From Lithospermum erythrorhizon (taxonomy: Eukaryota > Streptophyta > Magnoliopsida > Boraginales > Boraginaceae): a DNA stretch of 64,000 nucleotides. The position numbers and the translations under genes are program-made. Shown in pieces: positions 12,601 to 23,875 of the stretch; position 1 is the first letter of the stretch; the number at the start of each line of letters is the position of its first letter. Location of the stretch: the NCBI GenBank assembly GCA_019722365.1, contig JADFUC010000581.1:1-64000 (forward strand), written 5' to 3'. A model generated the notes under the pieces. It did no database searches. It was not told the origin of the DNA and saw only the letters and a program-made list of their open reading frames with translations.

Positions 12601-15471
12601 CAAAATATTGTCATATCCTTGGAGATTACTGTATGAATAACTTATTTTCCACCATTAGTTGTATTCTACTTGCAATTATTGAAACCAATTAAGATGAACA
12701 ATTGTTAAAATGAAACTGCATCATAATTATATCCAGTAAAAAAATAATATATGCAATAGGAATGGCACTAAAAAAATACCCTTCCTAGATAGCATGCCAT
12801 CTGCTCTCACCTAGTTACATATATGAAAAGAACACCAACATGAAGATGTTTAATAAACAAAATCAAGAGGACTTCACTAAACAAGCTAAACTCCTGATCC
12901 ATTGTATCCAGTCTGCATATATATGCACAGCTCTTTCACACCTGACTTCCTAAAAGAGGTGCTGAACTAACGGCATGTGGATTTCTAATATGAAATTTTA
13001 AGTCGAAACAGACATTACCTAATAGATGTAGAAGAACACTAAAACAGCATAAAGAAAAAAATAGTATCTGTTCACCTAAAGATGCTCTAAAAAATACTCA
13101 AAACTAAGACAGACATATAAACATAAAAGAGAAAGAAAAAAAAGTTGACTGTTTTATAATGGAAGCTTGCGTAAAAAAGTGTCCTCAAAGATGGAATAGC
13201 TTTCAATCAACCAAGATTATAGTCTGAAGTCTGAACCAATCATACCAAATATCTCTTCATCATTATAAAGTTGAAGTACTATGGTAATAATAATAATAAT
13301 AACAGTGATGATGATGACAAAAATAATGATAATAACATAACTAAATAGTAAAAGGATATACCTATATTCTTCAATATATGGAGAAGGAAGTTCTTCATCA
13401 TTCGCTGGTCTGACCTCTTTGCAAACCTGAAGAAGTTAAGTTCATTACAAATCAAATCAAGCGGAAAGGTTAAACTCATTCTGCATTTACCTTATATGCA
13501 GTAATTCACTAACAAGATGTATCCAACTATTATTTTTTGGCAAATACTAATAAAGAACAAATATCTTCAGTATATAACTTATAATAGCATGCTAACAGAT
13601 ACTTCCTCCACCCCAAAATCTTAAGGATGTTTGAAAATACACACATTGTAATGCAAATTAGAATTTGTTTCGTACCAATAATTTTCCCTCTGTTCTCTCC
13701 TCTCAGAATTTAGTCAAAATAGGAACTTATTTGGGAATTTCTATATTTGGAAAAAGTGCATTAGATTTTGGGTTGGAGGGAGTATTCAAAACAATCATTG
13801 ATAAATTAAACTCACTTTGAACAATTTTGGCCGACATAATTTGCATTAGGCACTGTAGTTTGCTTCCACTAAGAACTATGTCAATGCAAATTATATCAAC
13901 CTTGAATTCAACAACATGGTGGAAGCATAACCTTACGATGCTTAATTTCTACTGATTGGCCAAGCACTAGTTGGCATGTGCCTAGTTGGCATTAAGTCCA
14001 TAACTAGGCACATGCATGAATGAAGCAAGAGCATGGTTGGAGGCACCATCATGTACTGATTGGACAAAAAGATGATAAGTGAAAAAATCCTTTCAGTGGG
14101 GGAGGAAATAACTAGTTTTCTAATTAATAACAACATAGAACCGAAAAAGAAGAAGAAGTCCAAGCAATTATATGCAGAACTTCATCAGAAAATTTTGCAG
14201 CTTCAATTAATTGCTCCCAGTCACTAGTTTATTAGGTCATCTGAGTTATGATGCTAAATTTCTGCTACTTGGCCAAGCACTAAGTCGTATTAACGTCATA
14301 ACTAGGTACAGCATATATGCATGAATGAAGGGAAAGCATGGGTGGAGGAACCATCATGAACTGATTGGGAGAAATAGTTAATCGTGACAAGCAAGAGCAC
14401 TTTAACAGTCTCCTAGTTTCTTGACAGTAGGGCATACACCAAGACATTAGCTGGTTTCTTAAGAGTATGACCAACACCAATACCAAATTAATCTGTAGGA
14501 AATATTCCCAGTTTCCTTATCTTTCCCCATAACTCATTATCATCATTCTGATTTAAAACATTAACTGGTTTCATGGAGGTCGTTTTGATTATTGGACATC
14601 ATCAGACCTTCAGAAACTTTTCGTATCCTCCACTAAGAACATCAATGAAGCTATCTGCTCTTTGCAGAAAAAAGTGAGCATTGACAATTTTTCACTAAAC
14701 CATCAAATACAGATAGTACGCAACTTACCCTATGATAATAGAAAGACTATTTCCGATTTGATCCAATAGTGAAGTGTAAACAATATCTACTACTTCATAA
14801 TTGATTCGAAGCATAGGTAGAGTAATGGGCCATTTTGATTTATTCCATTATATGCAAGAGCCAGAGAATATAAAATCTTTGAGTAAATATATAATTTTAG
14901 TGATAACGGTTTAACTAGAAACCCAGATGAAACTAATGTGGAACCTACTTGTTTGACATGATCTACTATAGCAACTTGGCAAGTGCGAGGATCAATATAC
15001 TCGTTGTCCCTTATCTCCCCAAATGATGTAATAAGCACCTGCAAATACCAATGTTGGAAAAATTAGAGTCGAAGATATAATCTAAAAAGGAAAGTGGATA
15101 ATAATTTAGGGATGGAGGAAGCATGGCGTACATCACCACTACGGTTAGGAAATTGGAGGCAAATAAAGTGTTGTTTGTTATATACAGGAAATGCTTCACC
15201 AGCTGCTATGTTATACACATTCTCATCCTTCAATATCGCCTTCACATCTGAATTCAAAAACAATTAATTAAATATATATTCCCTTCAATTGTCAAAATTA
15301 ACAAAAATAAAAAGTGGACAATCAATTTGGGACGGAGGGAGTAAAATGAGGGGGGGGTTTACCTTTGGCGACGTATTGGATCTCACCAGAAGGTGAATTG
15401 AGAAGGAACCATTTTGCTATTCCGATTTTCTGTTCATCACTCACCTCTCCCTCTGTTTCCGACTCTGACAT
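9649..15471 (-). CDS. CPA: F-actin-capping protein subunit alpha (10 exons)
   Basis: The product forms, with the beta subunit, the heterodimer that caps actin filament barbed ends and blocks subunit exchange in the cytoplasm. Exons on the minus strand are 15471-15363, 15247-15132, 15038-14949, 13426-13362, ~12433-12272, 10622-10544, 10392-10315, 10178-10104, 9992-9957 and 9756-9649. They give about 305 residues, close to the family length. Diagnostic stretches include IAKWFLLNSPSGEIQYVAK, EAFPVYNK, DPRTCQVAIVDHVKQV, KYVGEAYPKGVCSVYC, ELVVVISAARHSPQNF, NVQLDAKHD and the C-terminal PWHNTLQFSLTRD, part of the actin-binding tail region. All junctions are GT...AG and in phase except the exon 4/5 intron. 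That donor reads GTATATCCTTTT and the acceptor beside the homology (12433) is not AG; in-frame alternatives are 12455 (AC) and 12484 (AG). The start at 15471 was preferred to an in-frame non-ATG extension because the acidic N-terminus MSESETEG fits the family. Introns carry MITEs. Confidence 0.95.
10026..10093. repeat. 33-bp tandem duplication in a CPA intron
   Basis: The segment beginning CAAATATATATTAATGACTG is present twice, at 10026 and 10059, ending in AAAAGTATAAGAA each time. It lies in the intron between CPA exons 8 and 9, just outside exon 8 (lower edge 10104). Confidence 0.8.
10623..12271. other. Long CPA intron 5, no recognised feature
   Basis: This 1.65-kb intron separates CPA exons 5 and 6. 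It is AT-rich, has no credible coding region, and I recognise no complete transposon in it. Open frames here are short and match no family I know. Confidence 0.5.
13602..13782. mobile_element. Stowaway-type MITE in a CPA intron
   Basis: A 181-bp element is bounded by TA on both sides (13600-13601 and 13783-13784). The left end, CTTCCTCCACCCCAAAATCT, pairs with the right end read backwards, CTCCCTCCAACCCAAAATCT. These are the TA target and CTCCCTCC-type inverted ends of Stowaway (Tc1/mariner-derived) MITEs. It has no coding capacity and lies in intron 3 of CPA. Confidence 0.88.
13937..14375. repeat. Intronic duplication, two ~140-bp copies ~311 bp apart
   Basis: The first copy begins GATGCTTAATTTCTACTGAT at 13937 and the second GATGCTAAATTTCTGCTACT at 14248. 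Both continue through a GGCCAAGCACTA word, a CATAACTAGG word, a GCATGAATGAAG word and a GGAACCATCATG-like word. They lie in CPA intron 3 and have diverged by substitutions and small indels. A segmental duplication within the intron explains them best. Confidence 0.75.
14777..14885. repeat. Dispersed ~105-bp repeat, copy 1 (CPA intron)
   Basis: This segment matches 18497-18605 in an acyltransferase intron at roughly four of five positions. Shared words include AATATCTACTACTTCA, GCCATTTTGATTTATTCCAT and a GAGCCA(A/G)AGAAT word. It is noncoding. The second copy abuts a SINE-like sequence, so this may be part of the same kind of insertion. The family is not identified. Confidence 0.7.
15279..15341. 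mobile_element. Short Stowaway-like remnant in CPA intron 1
   Basis: A 63-bp stretch between TA dinucleotides starts TTCCCTTCAATTGTC and ends CAATTTGGGACGGAGGGAG. Read backwards, the right end is the classic CTCCCTCCGTCCCAAATTG terminus. The size is too small for an intact element, so it is probably internally deleted. It ends about 20 bp from CPA exon 1. Confidence 0.6.
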
Positions 15472-16657
15472 TTTCCACTTTTTTTTTTTTTTTTTTCTTT
15501 CTTCTCTTTCTCTGCACCAAGCCTTATTGTTTGAAATCAAATGATTTTATATCTCACGGTCACATATAAAATTTGCTTTTTCTAACACTATATAACTAGG
15601 GATGTTGCACTTCATATATTTTAATTAAAATGATAGTTGCAACCCATTATATTTGTTCTTGGCGTGGTTCTTTATTATAACTATAAAAAAGTTTTAAAAA
15701 TTGAAATAAATAATTTTTTTTTAATAAACTTTGTTAAACTGTAAAGAGAATAAGTTTCTTAAAATCATGAAATCATAATTGCTCTTGTAATGCAAAGAAG
15801 AATTTTTATTATTTATTTAAGGGGTAAAAAATAAAATCCATTGTGGCGAAAATTTGGCGATGTCACGATTAAATGAAAGAAAATATTTGTCCATATGGAT
15901 CATGCGTTCTTTGACGATTTATGAGATGTACGGTTTGTGACAAACAGTCTTGGAGCAGTATGGTACCGAGGCGATTCTATTTCGATTTGAGCTTCACTTG
16001 ACTTGGATTTGGGTGGATTGAAGGAACACATGATGAAATTTGGATATGTCTAGTCTTGATAGGCTGAGACGGTTTTGGAATTGGATATGGCCCCGTGGCT
16101 TGAGGCCAATAATCATATTATTAGATTATAATTACCTACTTTTGCAATTTGTAATTCATAACGTTGGAAAAAATATGTCATGAAATTTGAATTTTAGAAT
16201 AAGAATAAAATGTAATTGAGGGACAAAAATTAACATGAAAATACGAACACGTCAATTAAACTGAATTGAAATGATACCTGTGTAGGATGAACGAAAGAGA
16301 CAAGATTCAAGGCCTACTATCGAAATAAATATGCCACTCATCAAAATTAGAGAAGGGCATGTAATATGATTACTTACCATTGATCACTTTCTAAATAAAA
16401 TTCATCAAACTAGAAATCGAACTATTTAAGACAAAAAACATAATTTGGCATCCTTGCGCGAAATTGTTTAACTGAGATTGGACATCAGAGATCCTCAATC
16501 ACTTATCATTGCTAGGTTTTGTCTTTCTTTCTCATTTCCTAACCTGTTTCACCCATATTTCTAATCAGACGGTTGGATCATTATCCAACCAATCATACTA
16601 CTATACTATACATACATGCCTAAAACTAATCACTTCAGAAAGCTCATGTGTGATTAA
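15472..16657. promoter_or_regulatory. Upstream region of CPA / downstream of the acyltransferase
   Basis: This 1.2-kb spacer lies between two minus-strand genes and must hold the CPA promoter and the acyltransferase 3' end. In the CPA sense an 18-base A-run (T-run at 15479-15496 on the plus strand) sits 7 bases before the ATG, in the leader. I see no sharp TATA box placed where one could assign it, and no coding region in the remainder. Confidence 0.45.
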
Positions 16658-19455
16658 TCACCCAGTAGCTGCGTACATGGAAGGAGTGTTATCGTCGTAA
16701 ACTGATCTGTAAAAGTTGTTCCACAGCTTCAAAGGACTAACTCTTTCACCATTAGCAAAATTTTCAACCATGATCCTACTATTCATAAACATTCCCTGGC
16801 TGCAATCATCAGGTCAATGAGTCCATGGATCCTTGATCTTAGACTTTTATCTATACTAGTTTGATCCCGACGGATTTCTTGCTCCACTTTCTTAGAGCAC
16901 ACTTCAGCAGGTAATTGTTCTTTACGTGGGCTAGCAAGTGAGGAGTATTCTTCAGTTCGGACATAATCGTCCATGCCCAGTGACTCCCAATCAACTTGCT
17001 GGAATATCCCGGCTGCAGGATCAGTCGCCTGCTGGACACGATCTTGAGATTCAAGAGATTGCTCAACAGCTAATGCATCGACTTTGGTTTTTAAACGTTG
17101 CAAGTTGCTTCCAATTCTCGATGATACAGCATCATAAAGATCTCCTCGGGAGACATTAGAGTTCTCCATGTTAGTTATATCTTCCAAATCAATGGGATCA
17201 CCAATAAGGACGGTCACCTGTATGTTCAACATTAAGCCGTTCAAAACAAATTACCTAATGAATGAACTGCAACAAAGTTATTGAATCAGCATAAAAAAAC
17301 CATATTCCCTTATCTAGCATGTGATGGAACTTATGAGCACATACAATCTTGCCGATCCTAGGTACTTTGGCTCCAATAGGCATGATATCTTGCATACCAG
17401 TGTGCACAAAAGGAATGACAATGGGAACCTCATCTGAATCTAGAATTAACCTGTAGAGTAGGAAATGTTCTTTGTCAGCTTTGGGGTACATGATAAGCTC
17501 GAAAAACAAATGTAGTAATATTGGCTCTCCATTGTAATTATCACCAAACTTATTCACTATGTAAAGATAACACATAATAGAACATCAATATGCAGGCGGA
17601 TGTTGGCAAAATTTTTGGGAGAGAAGCTATATTATAGACGTACCAGATTTGAACATTAATGGTGTTAGGTGTCGGGGAAAGAATGTTGGGGGGAAGGGAA
17701 ATCACAGAAGAGGATAGTATATATGTTACGAAGTATAGGGAAATTCACTTCAGATCTCATACCCTGGTCAGAAGAAAATGAACCACCAAAACAGGGTTGA
17801 ACACGAGAGCTTTTTTGTTACAACTTGTGGGCAAGTGGAGAATGAAATATAGAGCAATGAACAATCCAGAAGAAATTATTGAACCCTTATGCACCCCACA
17901 ATTAAAAATATAATTACGGGAATTGGATACTACAGAAAAAAACAGTTGAGAGTAAAGAAAAGAGAGTTTAATACCATTTTCCAATACAACACTACTATAC
18001 CTTTCAAATCCAAAGTAGTCTCTATAATTTTTATTTTTGTATTAAGATGAGATGAGAGTGAGATGAAATGCAGTATTTGATAGTAATGGGTTCATCAGTT
18101 AAACTAGTTTTTTACCTCCCAATTCCCCTCTTTGGTGAACCCATGGTCTTCCCATCATCACGCGAACGGCTCCCTTCTGGGAAAATATGAACCCACTCGC
18201 CCTTGTTCAACTTCGAAATAGCCATGTCCATGCCCTGAAGCATGTTGGAAATGTCAAACAATCAACCTCCACATTCAATATATGTTATAGAGGTAGACTA
18301 CTTTGGAAGCCAAGAAACCATGAAAATAGGAAATTCATGTACAACAGTAAGTCTAAGACACACAATAAGAAACAGGCAATCAACAACAACATCAACATGT
18401 CCCCAATGCGTCTAAAGTGGGATCTGATTGTATGCAGCCTTACCCTTGTGCAAACAAGGAGGCTGTTTCCGAATTGGCCCGAGATGAAGTCCAAACTGCA
18501 AAGAATATCTACTACTTCACAATAGATACGAAAGTAGGCTTCGTAATGAGCCATTTTGATTTATTCCATATTTTCATTATATCCACGAGCCAAAGAATCT
18601 CAAATCTAGGACTCCATATAGAAAGAAACAAGCAATATATGTACAAATTACGTTACATGTAGAGTAAATACCTTTTGATAAATACCATCGCCACGAGAAA
18701 CGGGTAGAACTTTTACATATGTAAAGAAAGCAGATGTCAAGGGATTACGAAAGCACCGGTCGGTTGCACAAAGCGTCCATCTCAAGTTTTGAGCATCCAT
18801 CAAAACCCTTGGTGGAAGAAGCGAAGCAATTACTAACGGGTCATCCATGGAAGCCACATGATTGCTTACCTAAGGGGTAGTTGAATAGTATCTAGTCATA
18901 TTGTAAACTTTACAGAAGCAATATAATTTGAAGAGTGTATGGAAAGTTGAATAGCTGGTGCTTACCGTAACAAGAGGTTTGTTTTTTGGTCGGTTGAGCA
19001 ATGCATGCTGTAGTTTCTCAGCACCATATACCTGTGGAAGAGGCGACAATAAGTCTGATATTGTATTATTAGAACAAACACATGAAGATGGTACCTGAAC
19101 CCTATTAAGACCATGCATAAAAACATGACAAACGTTCCCTATAACAGGAACAGCAACAGCCTGAAGCATGCGACTAATAACTGAATCGCCTTCTGCATCA
19201 ACCTCCTTTCCAACTACAAAACCACAATATACAACTTCAAAATTCACAATACAATACAAACCCTCAGATATGCAACAAAATACCAGACTTTCTGTAGAAG
19301 ACGGATGAAGAAGGAAGAAGAGAAGAGGAGAAGAATGATCTTGTTTTGGGTCTCCGGTTAACCGCTACTCTCAACCGCTCTCTCAACCGTAACTGAACCG
19401 CCTTTGCTCCCTCCTTCCACACATCCCCTGTTTCTATCCACCTCTTCACCACCAT
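16658..19455 (-). CDS. Tafazzin/LPLAT-family glycerophospholipid acyltransferase (7 exons; probable frameshift near the 3' end)
   Basis: The family moves acyl chains between glycerophospholipids, as in cardiolipin remodelling by tafazzin or N-acyl-PE formation. Exons are 19455-19284, 19213-19095, 19031-18966, 18869-18672, 18234-18116, 17450-17345 and 17217-16783 (stop) or 16658 (see below). All junctions are GT...AG and in phase. The catalytic HX4D box is NHVASMDD (exon 4). FPEGSRSR (exon 5) is the substrate-binding block, and the VPFVHTGMQDIMP-like block is in exon 6 (here IPFVHTGMQDIMP). A C-terminal extension after the acyltransferase domain contains VDWESLGMDD. As written the protein stops at 404 residues. 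After one lost base near 16791 the next frame continues FMNSRIMVENFANGERVSPL... to a stop at 16658, about 446 residues in total. From memory this matches the length and ending of the longer plant paralogue (At3g05510 type). No clear signal peptide or membrane helix was read. Confidence 0.93.
18360..18500 (-). mobile_element. tRNA-type SINE fragment in an acyltransferase intron
   Basis: On the minus strand a segment resembling a pol III B box (GGCCAATTCGGAAAC) is followed by GGGTAAGGCTGCATACAATC and AGATCCCACTT. The end is a TTG-rich tail, GTTGATGTTGTTGTTG. This order and tail match my memory of widespread plant SINEs ending in TTG repeats, such as the tobacco TS type. It lies in the intron between exons 4 and 5. 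The 5' end is unclear and may include the dispersed repeat at 18497-18605. Confidence 0.5.
18497..18605. repeat. Dispersed ~105-bp repeat, copy 2 (acyltransferase intron)
   Basis: This is the partner of 14777-14885, in the same orientation relative to both minus-strand genes. It has GAATATCTACTACTTCA at the left and GAGCCAAAGAATCTCAAATC at the right, with a small insertion relative to copy 1 in the middle. It is noncoding. Confidence 0.7.
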
Positions 19456-20559
19456 TTCTTTTTCTTTTATGATTTAAAACAAACAACGGAATCAAATCAA
19501 ATTTGAGATTATGCTCTTTTCATCAATATCCATGTCACGCCGAGGACATCTGCGAAACCATAAGTTTTTACCATATTATTGATACCTAAAACTAAACTAA
19601 TTAATTAATTAAATACTAATTTTATAACATTAATTAATTTGTGTCCAATCAATTGATTACAAGTGAGATTTGTACTCCGATTAAAATTGGACAAGTGTTA
19701 AATAAATATTATCTATATTTTAACTACTTGAAATTAATTAAAATGGTAAAATTATATTTTATTATTAATGAAAACCTAATTATACAACTCTGATAATATA
19801 GTATTAAAATATTATTCTCTAAAATTTATGGAATGAAAATATTAAATTGGAAGAACAAACATAAATAAAAATAAGATTTTTTAATAAACGATCTCAAATT
19901 GACAATCCGATAAAAATGTGGGAGTATATAATTATATAAATATGAAGTTTTAGCTACAAATATCATGCTGTCATGTGTCTGCGTCATTAAATATCTTGTA
20001 TAAATACATCTTTCTCGATAGTAGTTTTTGAAAAATAATCTACTTTTATAACAAATCAGCATCGATAAACATATCTGCATTTTATATATTAGATTCTATA
20101 AAACGATTTTACGTATGATTATAATTAAATTTTTGATACATAATTAAAATATTATTATAATAATTTTATTATAATTAGTTTAATTATAAATAATTAAATT
20201 CGTTTAAATAAAAGAAAAATAGTTTAAATAATTAGTTTATATATTGATGTAATAATAAAAATAGAAACGCATGTTTAATAAAAAAAAAAAGGTAAAGGAA
20301 TTTCCATAATTATTTAAGCCATTATGTAATAATAAAAATAGAAACAACCACGTGATTTTTATTAAAAGGTAAAGAAGCATACATGAATTATTAAAACACC
20401 ACGAAATACACTAAGCGAAATACATTAAAACATTCATAAAAGTACCGACAATTTGAAATCTGGTACAGGGTTGTGTGTTTTAATATATCCTTCGAAATTG
20501 AATATGTGGTTTTTGTCACGGGTTGAGATACACTATGGATATCGAGAGTGGACCTGCAC
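19456..20559. other. AT-rich intergenic DNA with a short duplication
   Basis: This is the upstream flank of the acyltransferase followed by AT-rich DNA. A segment containing TAATAATAAAAATAGAAAC and AAAGGTAAAG occurs twice, near 20251 and 20328. No gene is visible. The promoter of the acyltransferase must lie in the first few hundred bases. Confidence 0.4.
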
Positions 20560-21818
20560 TTGAATGTGTCTTGGGTGAAATTATTTGTGTGGTATAATCC
20601 CGAGCGATGAATTAGAGCTAAGCGAGTTTGAAGGTTGATACCGTTCCCCAGTTTGATAATATGTATCTCGTTCGTCTCAGCTGTCATGTGTGCAAAATGA
20701 TGCAAGCCATTATTTTTATAGAAGTCTTTCAAATACCAGCATTCTAGTGGTTGGCAAATGATGGTGAATCGCAGCTTGAAAAGACCACAGAATACCGTTA
20801 AACATCTTTTCTACACAATTCTTGTTTACAAACAATTTCGCTTTTTCACCTTGGGGATATCGAGTGGTAGAACAAACCGCGGGCCATTTTGGATGGGTCC
20901 GTCAGCTGAGTAGTATGCGAGTGTATTGATGACCATTAATGATGTAGTTCTACGTGGAGCCGCTTTGACTGATATCGTCGGGCCGGAGTCTGTCTAACAC
21001 GTTTATATCGTTGGTGCTTGGTAAACCGAAGAATGCATGCCGTATCCGTAAGTCATGGGATCTTTGCGGCAGAAATTCTTGTTCCTTTTTTGCCCACTTG
21101 TAAATTGACGCGAGCTTTGGGACAATTTTCCATTTTCAATGCATGCGTCAATGCTTCCAATCATTCTAGAGGAAAACCCGTTAACCGCTGGCAGGTAGTC
21201 TCATAAAATGCTTCATTTGGCCATGCTTAAATATTTCTCAAATATGGATCTTGAATTCCATACAAAATTTTAGAAGAAGACACTCAATCATGATCGTCTG
21301 CCCAATCTTTACATATTAAATCCACGTAAATACTATTTGCCAACTCCATATGCTAACATTCGAATAGCAGCAGTACACTTTTGAAGAGGTGAGAGACCTC
21401 GTTTTCTTGCATTACTCCACCTCTGAGTAAAATATGTATCATGATTTGAAAGTGAGTTGACAAGTCGTAGAAACAACGGCCGTTTCATGCGGTATCTCCG
21501 ACGAAATTGATGATCAGTGTATATAGGAGATTCATCAAAATAGTCTTTTACAAGCCTTTGATGTGCAGATTCATGATCCCTCTCTATGTATGTCCTCTTG
21601 TTAGATTGATTTCTTGAAGCTTGCAATTCTTCAAGTAGAAGTCCTCGACGTTTGAGTAAAGATTCCTGCAAGTCCCATTGACATTGGAGCTCTTCTAAAT
21701 TAAAAAAATTTGGTGGTAGATCCATCGGACTATATGAAAAAATATATGTGAATGTTGAAGTGATTTTTATGTAAGATACATGCATGAATTTATAATATTC
21801 ATTACGGACTCCAACCAA
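20560..21818 (-). pseudogene. PIF/Harbinger transposase (HARBI1-like), broken
   Basis: On the minus strand a start at 21725 (MDLPPNFFNLEEL) leads into YIERDHESAHQRLVKDYF, DHQFRRRYRMKRPLFLRLV and LSPLQKCTAAIRMLAYGV, the conserved N-terminal block of plant PIF/Harbinger transposases. The protein then breaks. Downstream pieces remain readable in shifting frames: a damaged ENGKL (ENCP-like) block near 21130, a YIINGHQY-like block near 20945, CRKDV near 20820, a CIILH block near 20700, and DERDTYYQ-like residues near 20660. The catalytic DDE centre is scattered and unusable. The element moves DNA by cut-and-paste with a partner Myb-like protein, whose remnant is next door. Terminal inverted repeats were not found. 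Confidence 0.85.
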
Positions 21819-22309
21819 TCTATTTAACTAGATTGAATTAAAAGATCATGTATTGTTGGTGGGATTTGACAATAGAGTAGAGTAAAACAATGAACATGTG
21901 AAGTTTGCAGGTGCATTATTTGACAAGTCCTGCGCTTTGCAGTTGATTTGACATTACTTTGCAGGGACATTATTTGACAAGTCTTGCATGTGAATTATTT
22001 GACAAGTCTTGCACGTTAATGTTTTTTTGAATGCACTCGAACAAAGATAAATACTAACACTTAATAATTGGAACATAGTACATTAATATTTATCATGCCC
22101 ATTAAAATCATCACCTTAAACAAGATACGTGACAACTCAATAAAATACAAGCAATTAAAATACATCACGCTTAAACAAGATACAAATTTAAATAAAATAC
22201 ACTTAAATGAAATACGTCACATAAATAAAATACATCACACATTAATACTAATTAAGCATTACTCTTATATGAACTTAACGACCAAACGAATTCAATCCTT
22301 AAATTTAAC
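21819..22309. other. Spacer between the two PIF/Harbinger genes, with short direct repeats
   Basis: The word ATTATTTGACAAGTC(C/T)TGC occurs three times, near 21916, 21969 and 21997. Further right an AAATACATCAC-like word recurs near 22160-22230. No ORF of interest is present. It separates the transposase from the Myb-like ORF1 of the same element. Confidence 0.5.
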
Positions 22310-23130
22310 GTCTAACGTTCAAATTCATCGGCTTCTTCTTTTCTTTGATTAAGGGTGTGCAGCATCTTCATTTTTTGCCCTTCTTGCTTCTTGTTGGTGA
22401 TGCAACCTGTTGCATGGCACATGGTGTTGCCCTTGCATTTCCTTAAGTTCTTCCTCTTATTTGTCATGTGAGTATTCTTCCTCAATAATAACATTTGACC
22501 CGTCTTGGCACTTTTCTTTATTTCATCTACCACTGCGGCCGTATGAGAGTGGAAGATGAGATATTATCACCGTCACCACTCTTTCTTTTAGATCCACTGC
22601 TGGCAGATGCACTAGGACCAATCATATATTTTGGTTAATTCGGGCCATACTTAATTAAATCCACGACAAGTAAATTTTATTTTAATTTTTAGGAAATCTG
22701 ATTCTTGGGCTCTTGTTATGTAGTCATCATCTGAACAATCGCTTGGTTTTTACATTAATGCTACTGTATGAACTTACCCATACATTAATCTTAGAATTTA
22801 TATCACTATAATGAATTTGACATTTTTGTCGGCATTCCTTTGAAGACCATTGGTGAATTTTCATTCACATTATGCTTAGCTATTTACCCCAAAATGTATC
22901 CTCCTTTTTGGTGGCTGCAATTCACTATCATTACTAAATTGAAAATAACCCATTAGAAATTAATGTCTTATTTTTGCTCGCTACTCCAAATCGAATACTT
23001 ACTTGTTTTGCTGGATTCGGTTGGAGGCAAAAAACTATGTAGATGCCATTGACATTTCTGAAAATTTGTGAGAAAGATGCGTCATATATGACATTTGAGC
23101 ATTATTTGGCATTCCGATTATTTTGATAAT
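22310..23130 (-). pseudogene. PIF/Harbinger ORF1, Myb/SANT-like protein, broken
   Basis: This is upstream of the transposase on the same strand, as expected for the second gene of PIF/Harbinger elements. In shifting minus-strand frames I read an ASNRIQQNK-type N-terminal piece near 23000 and a damaged DTFWGK...YNENSP-like block near 22880. A KECRQKCQIHYSDINSKINV segment follows, resembling the Myb/SANT-like domain with its SLxxRWxxIN motif. DDDYITRAQESDF is near 22700, and a GPSASASSGSKRKSGDGD low-complexity stretch is near 22600. The last lysine-rich frame is 22533-22312. The order agrees with the NAM-associated C-terminal region of such proteins. Many stops are present, so no product is made. 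Confidence 0.6.
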
Positions 23131-23875
23131 TTGTGGGCGTTGCATATTAGGATTTTAAAGTTAGTTGGAAACATAAAAGTGGGTGGGAAATTAAATTTTT
23201 ATTTAGAGTCCATTAGTAGCTAAAACTTAGAAAAAAGGATAAAAAAAGAGAGATAGAAAAAAATTATAATATGGAAGAAAAGATAAAGAAATTTTATATG
23301 GTGAAATGAGATCAATATTGGTGTTTATTTATAGATATTGAAAAGTTAGGAACTTTGGTAAAAAAAAATTTAAAAAAAAATATATATTTTGACCTCAAAT
23401 TATCATTTTTAAAATTAATAACAAATTTTTAAATAAAAAGAAAAAGTGAAGTGATAGAATTGGGTGGCCATGCGCCCGTGACCCCGTTAGACAATTCATG
23501 GTAGTATTTGATAGTATTTGATATTTGAACTCAAAAACTACCTATTGGAAGTGATACAACTAGAGTAACTTTTACTTTGAAACCCGGCCTAGTCTGACCT
23601 CATGAAAATGGAAAGGCAAAAGTGGAAGATATTCTAAACAATAATAAAATGGCGGCGTCAAGATAGTAGCAAAAATTGTATGCTAAGATTCTACACCAAA
23701 AATTTATTACAATAATTATTAGAGTAAAGCAAAAAAAGAACAAGAACAATCTTTCGATCCTGCCGTCCAGTTTAGTAAAGTTAAAAAAATCAACAACCAA
23801 TCTTCATCGGCAGTCACTTGACTACGCGCCCTCGATCTTGCCAATCTCACGCCTCATCACGTTTTTCAAAATAGA
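23131..23875. other. Intergenic, nothing recognised
   Basis: AT-rich DNA with homopolymer runs and a small direct repeat (GTAGTATTTGATAGTATTTG near 23501). A short GC-richer word near 23467-23490 stands out but matches no terminus I know. No gene is seen. Confidence 0.4.

Noticed and set aside
18187..18525. 112-codon plus-strand frame
   Set aside because: It lies antisense over acyltransferase exon 5 and an intron SINE, so it is a shadow of those features.
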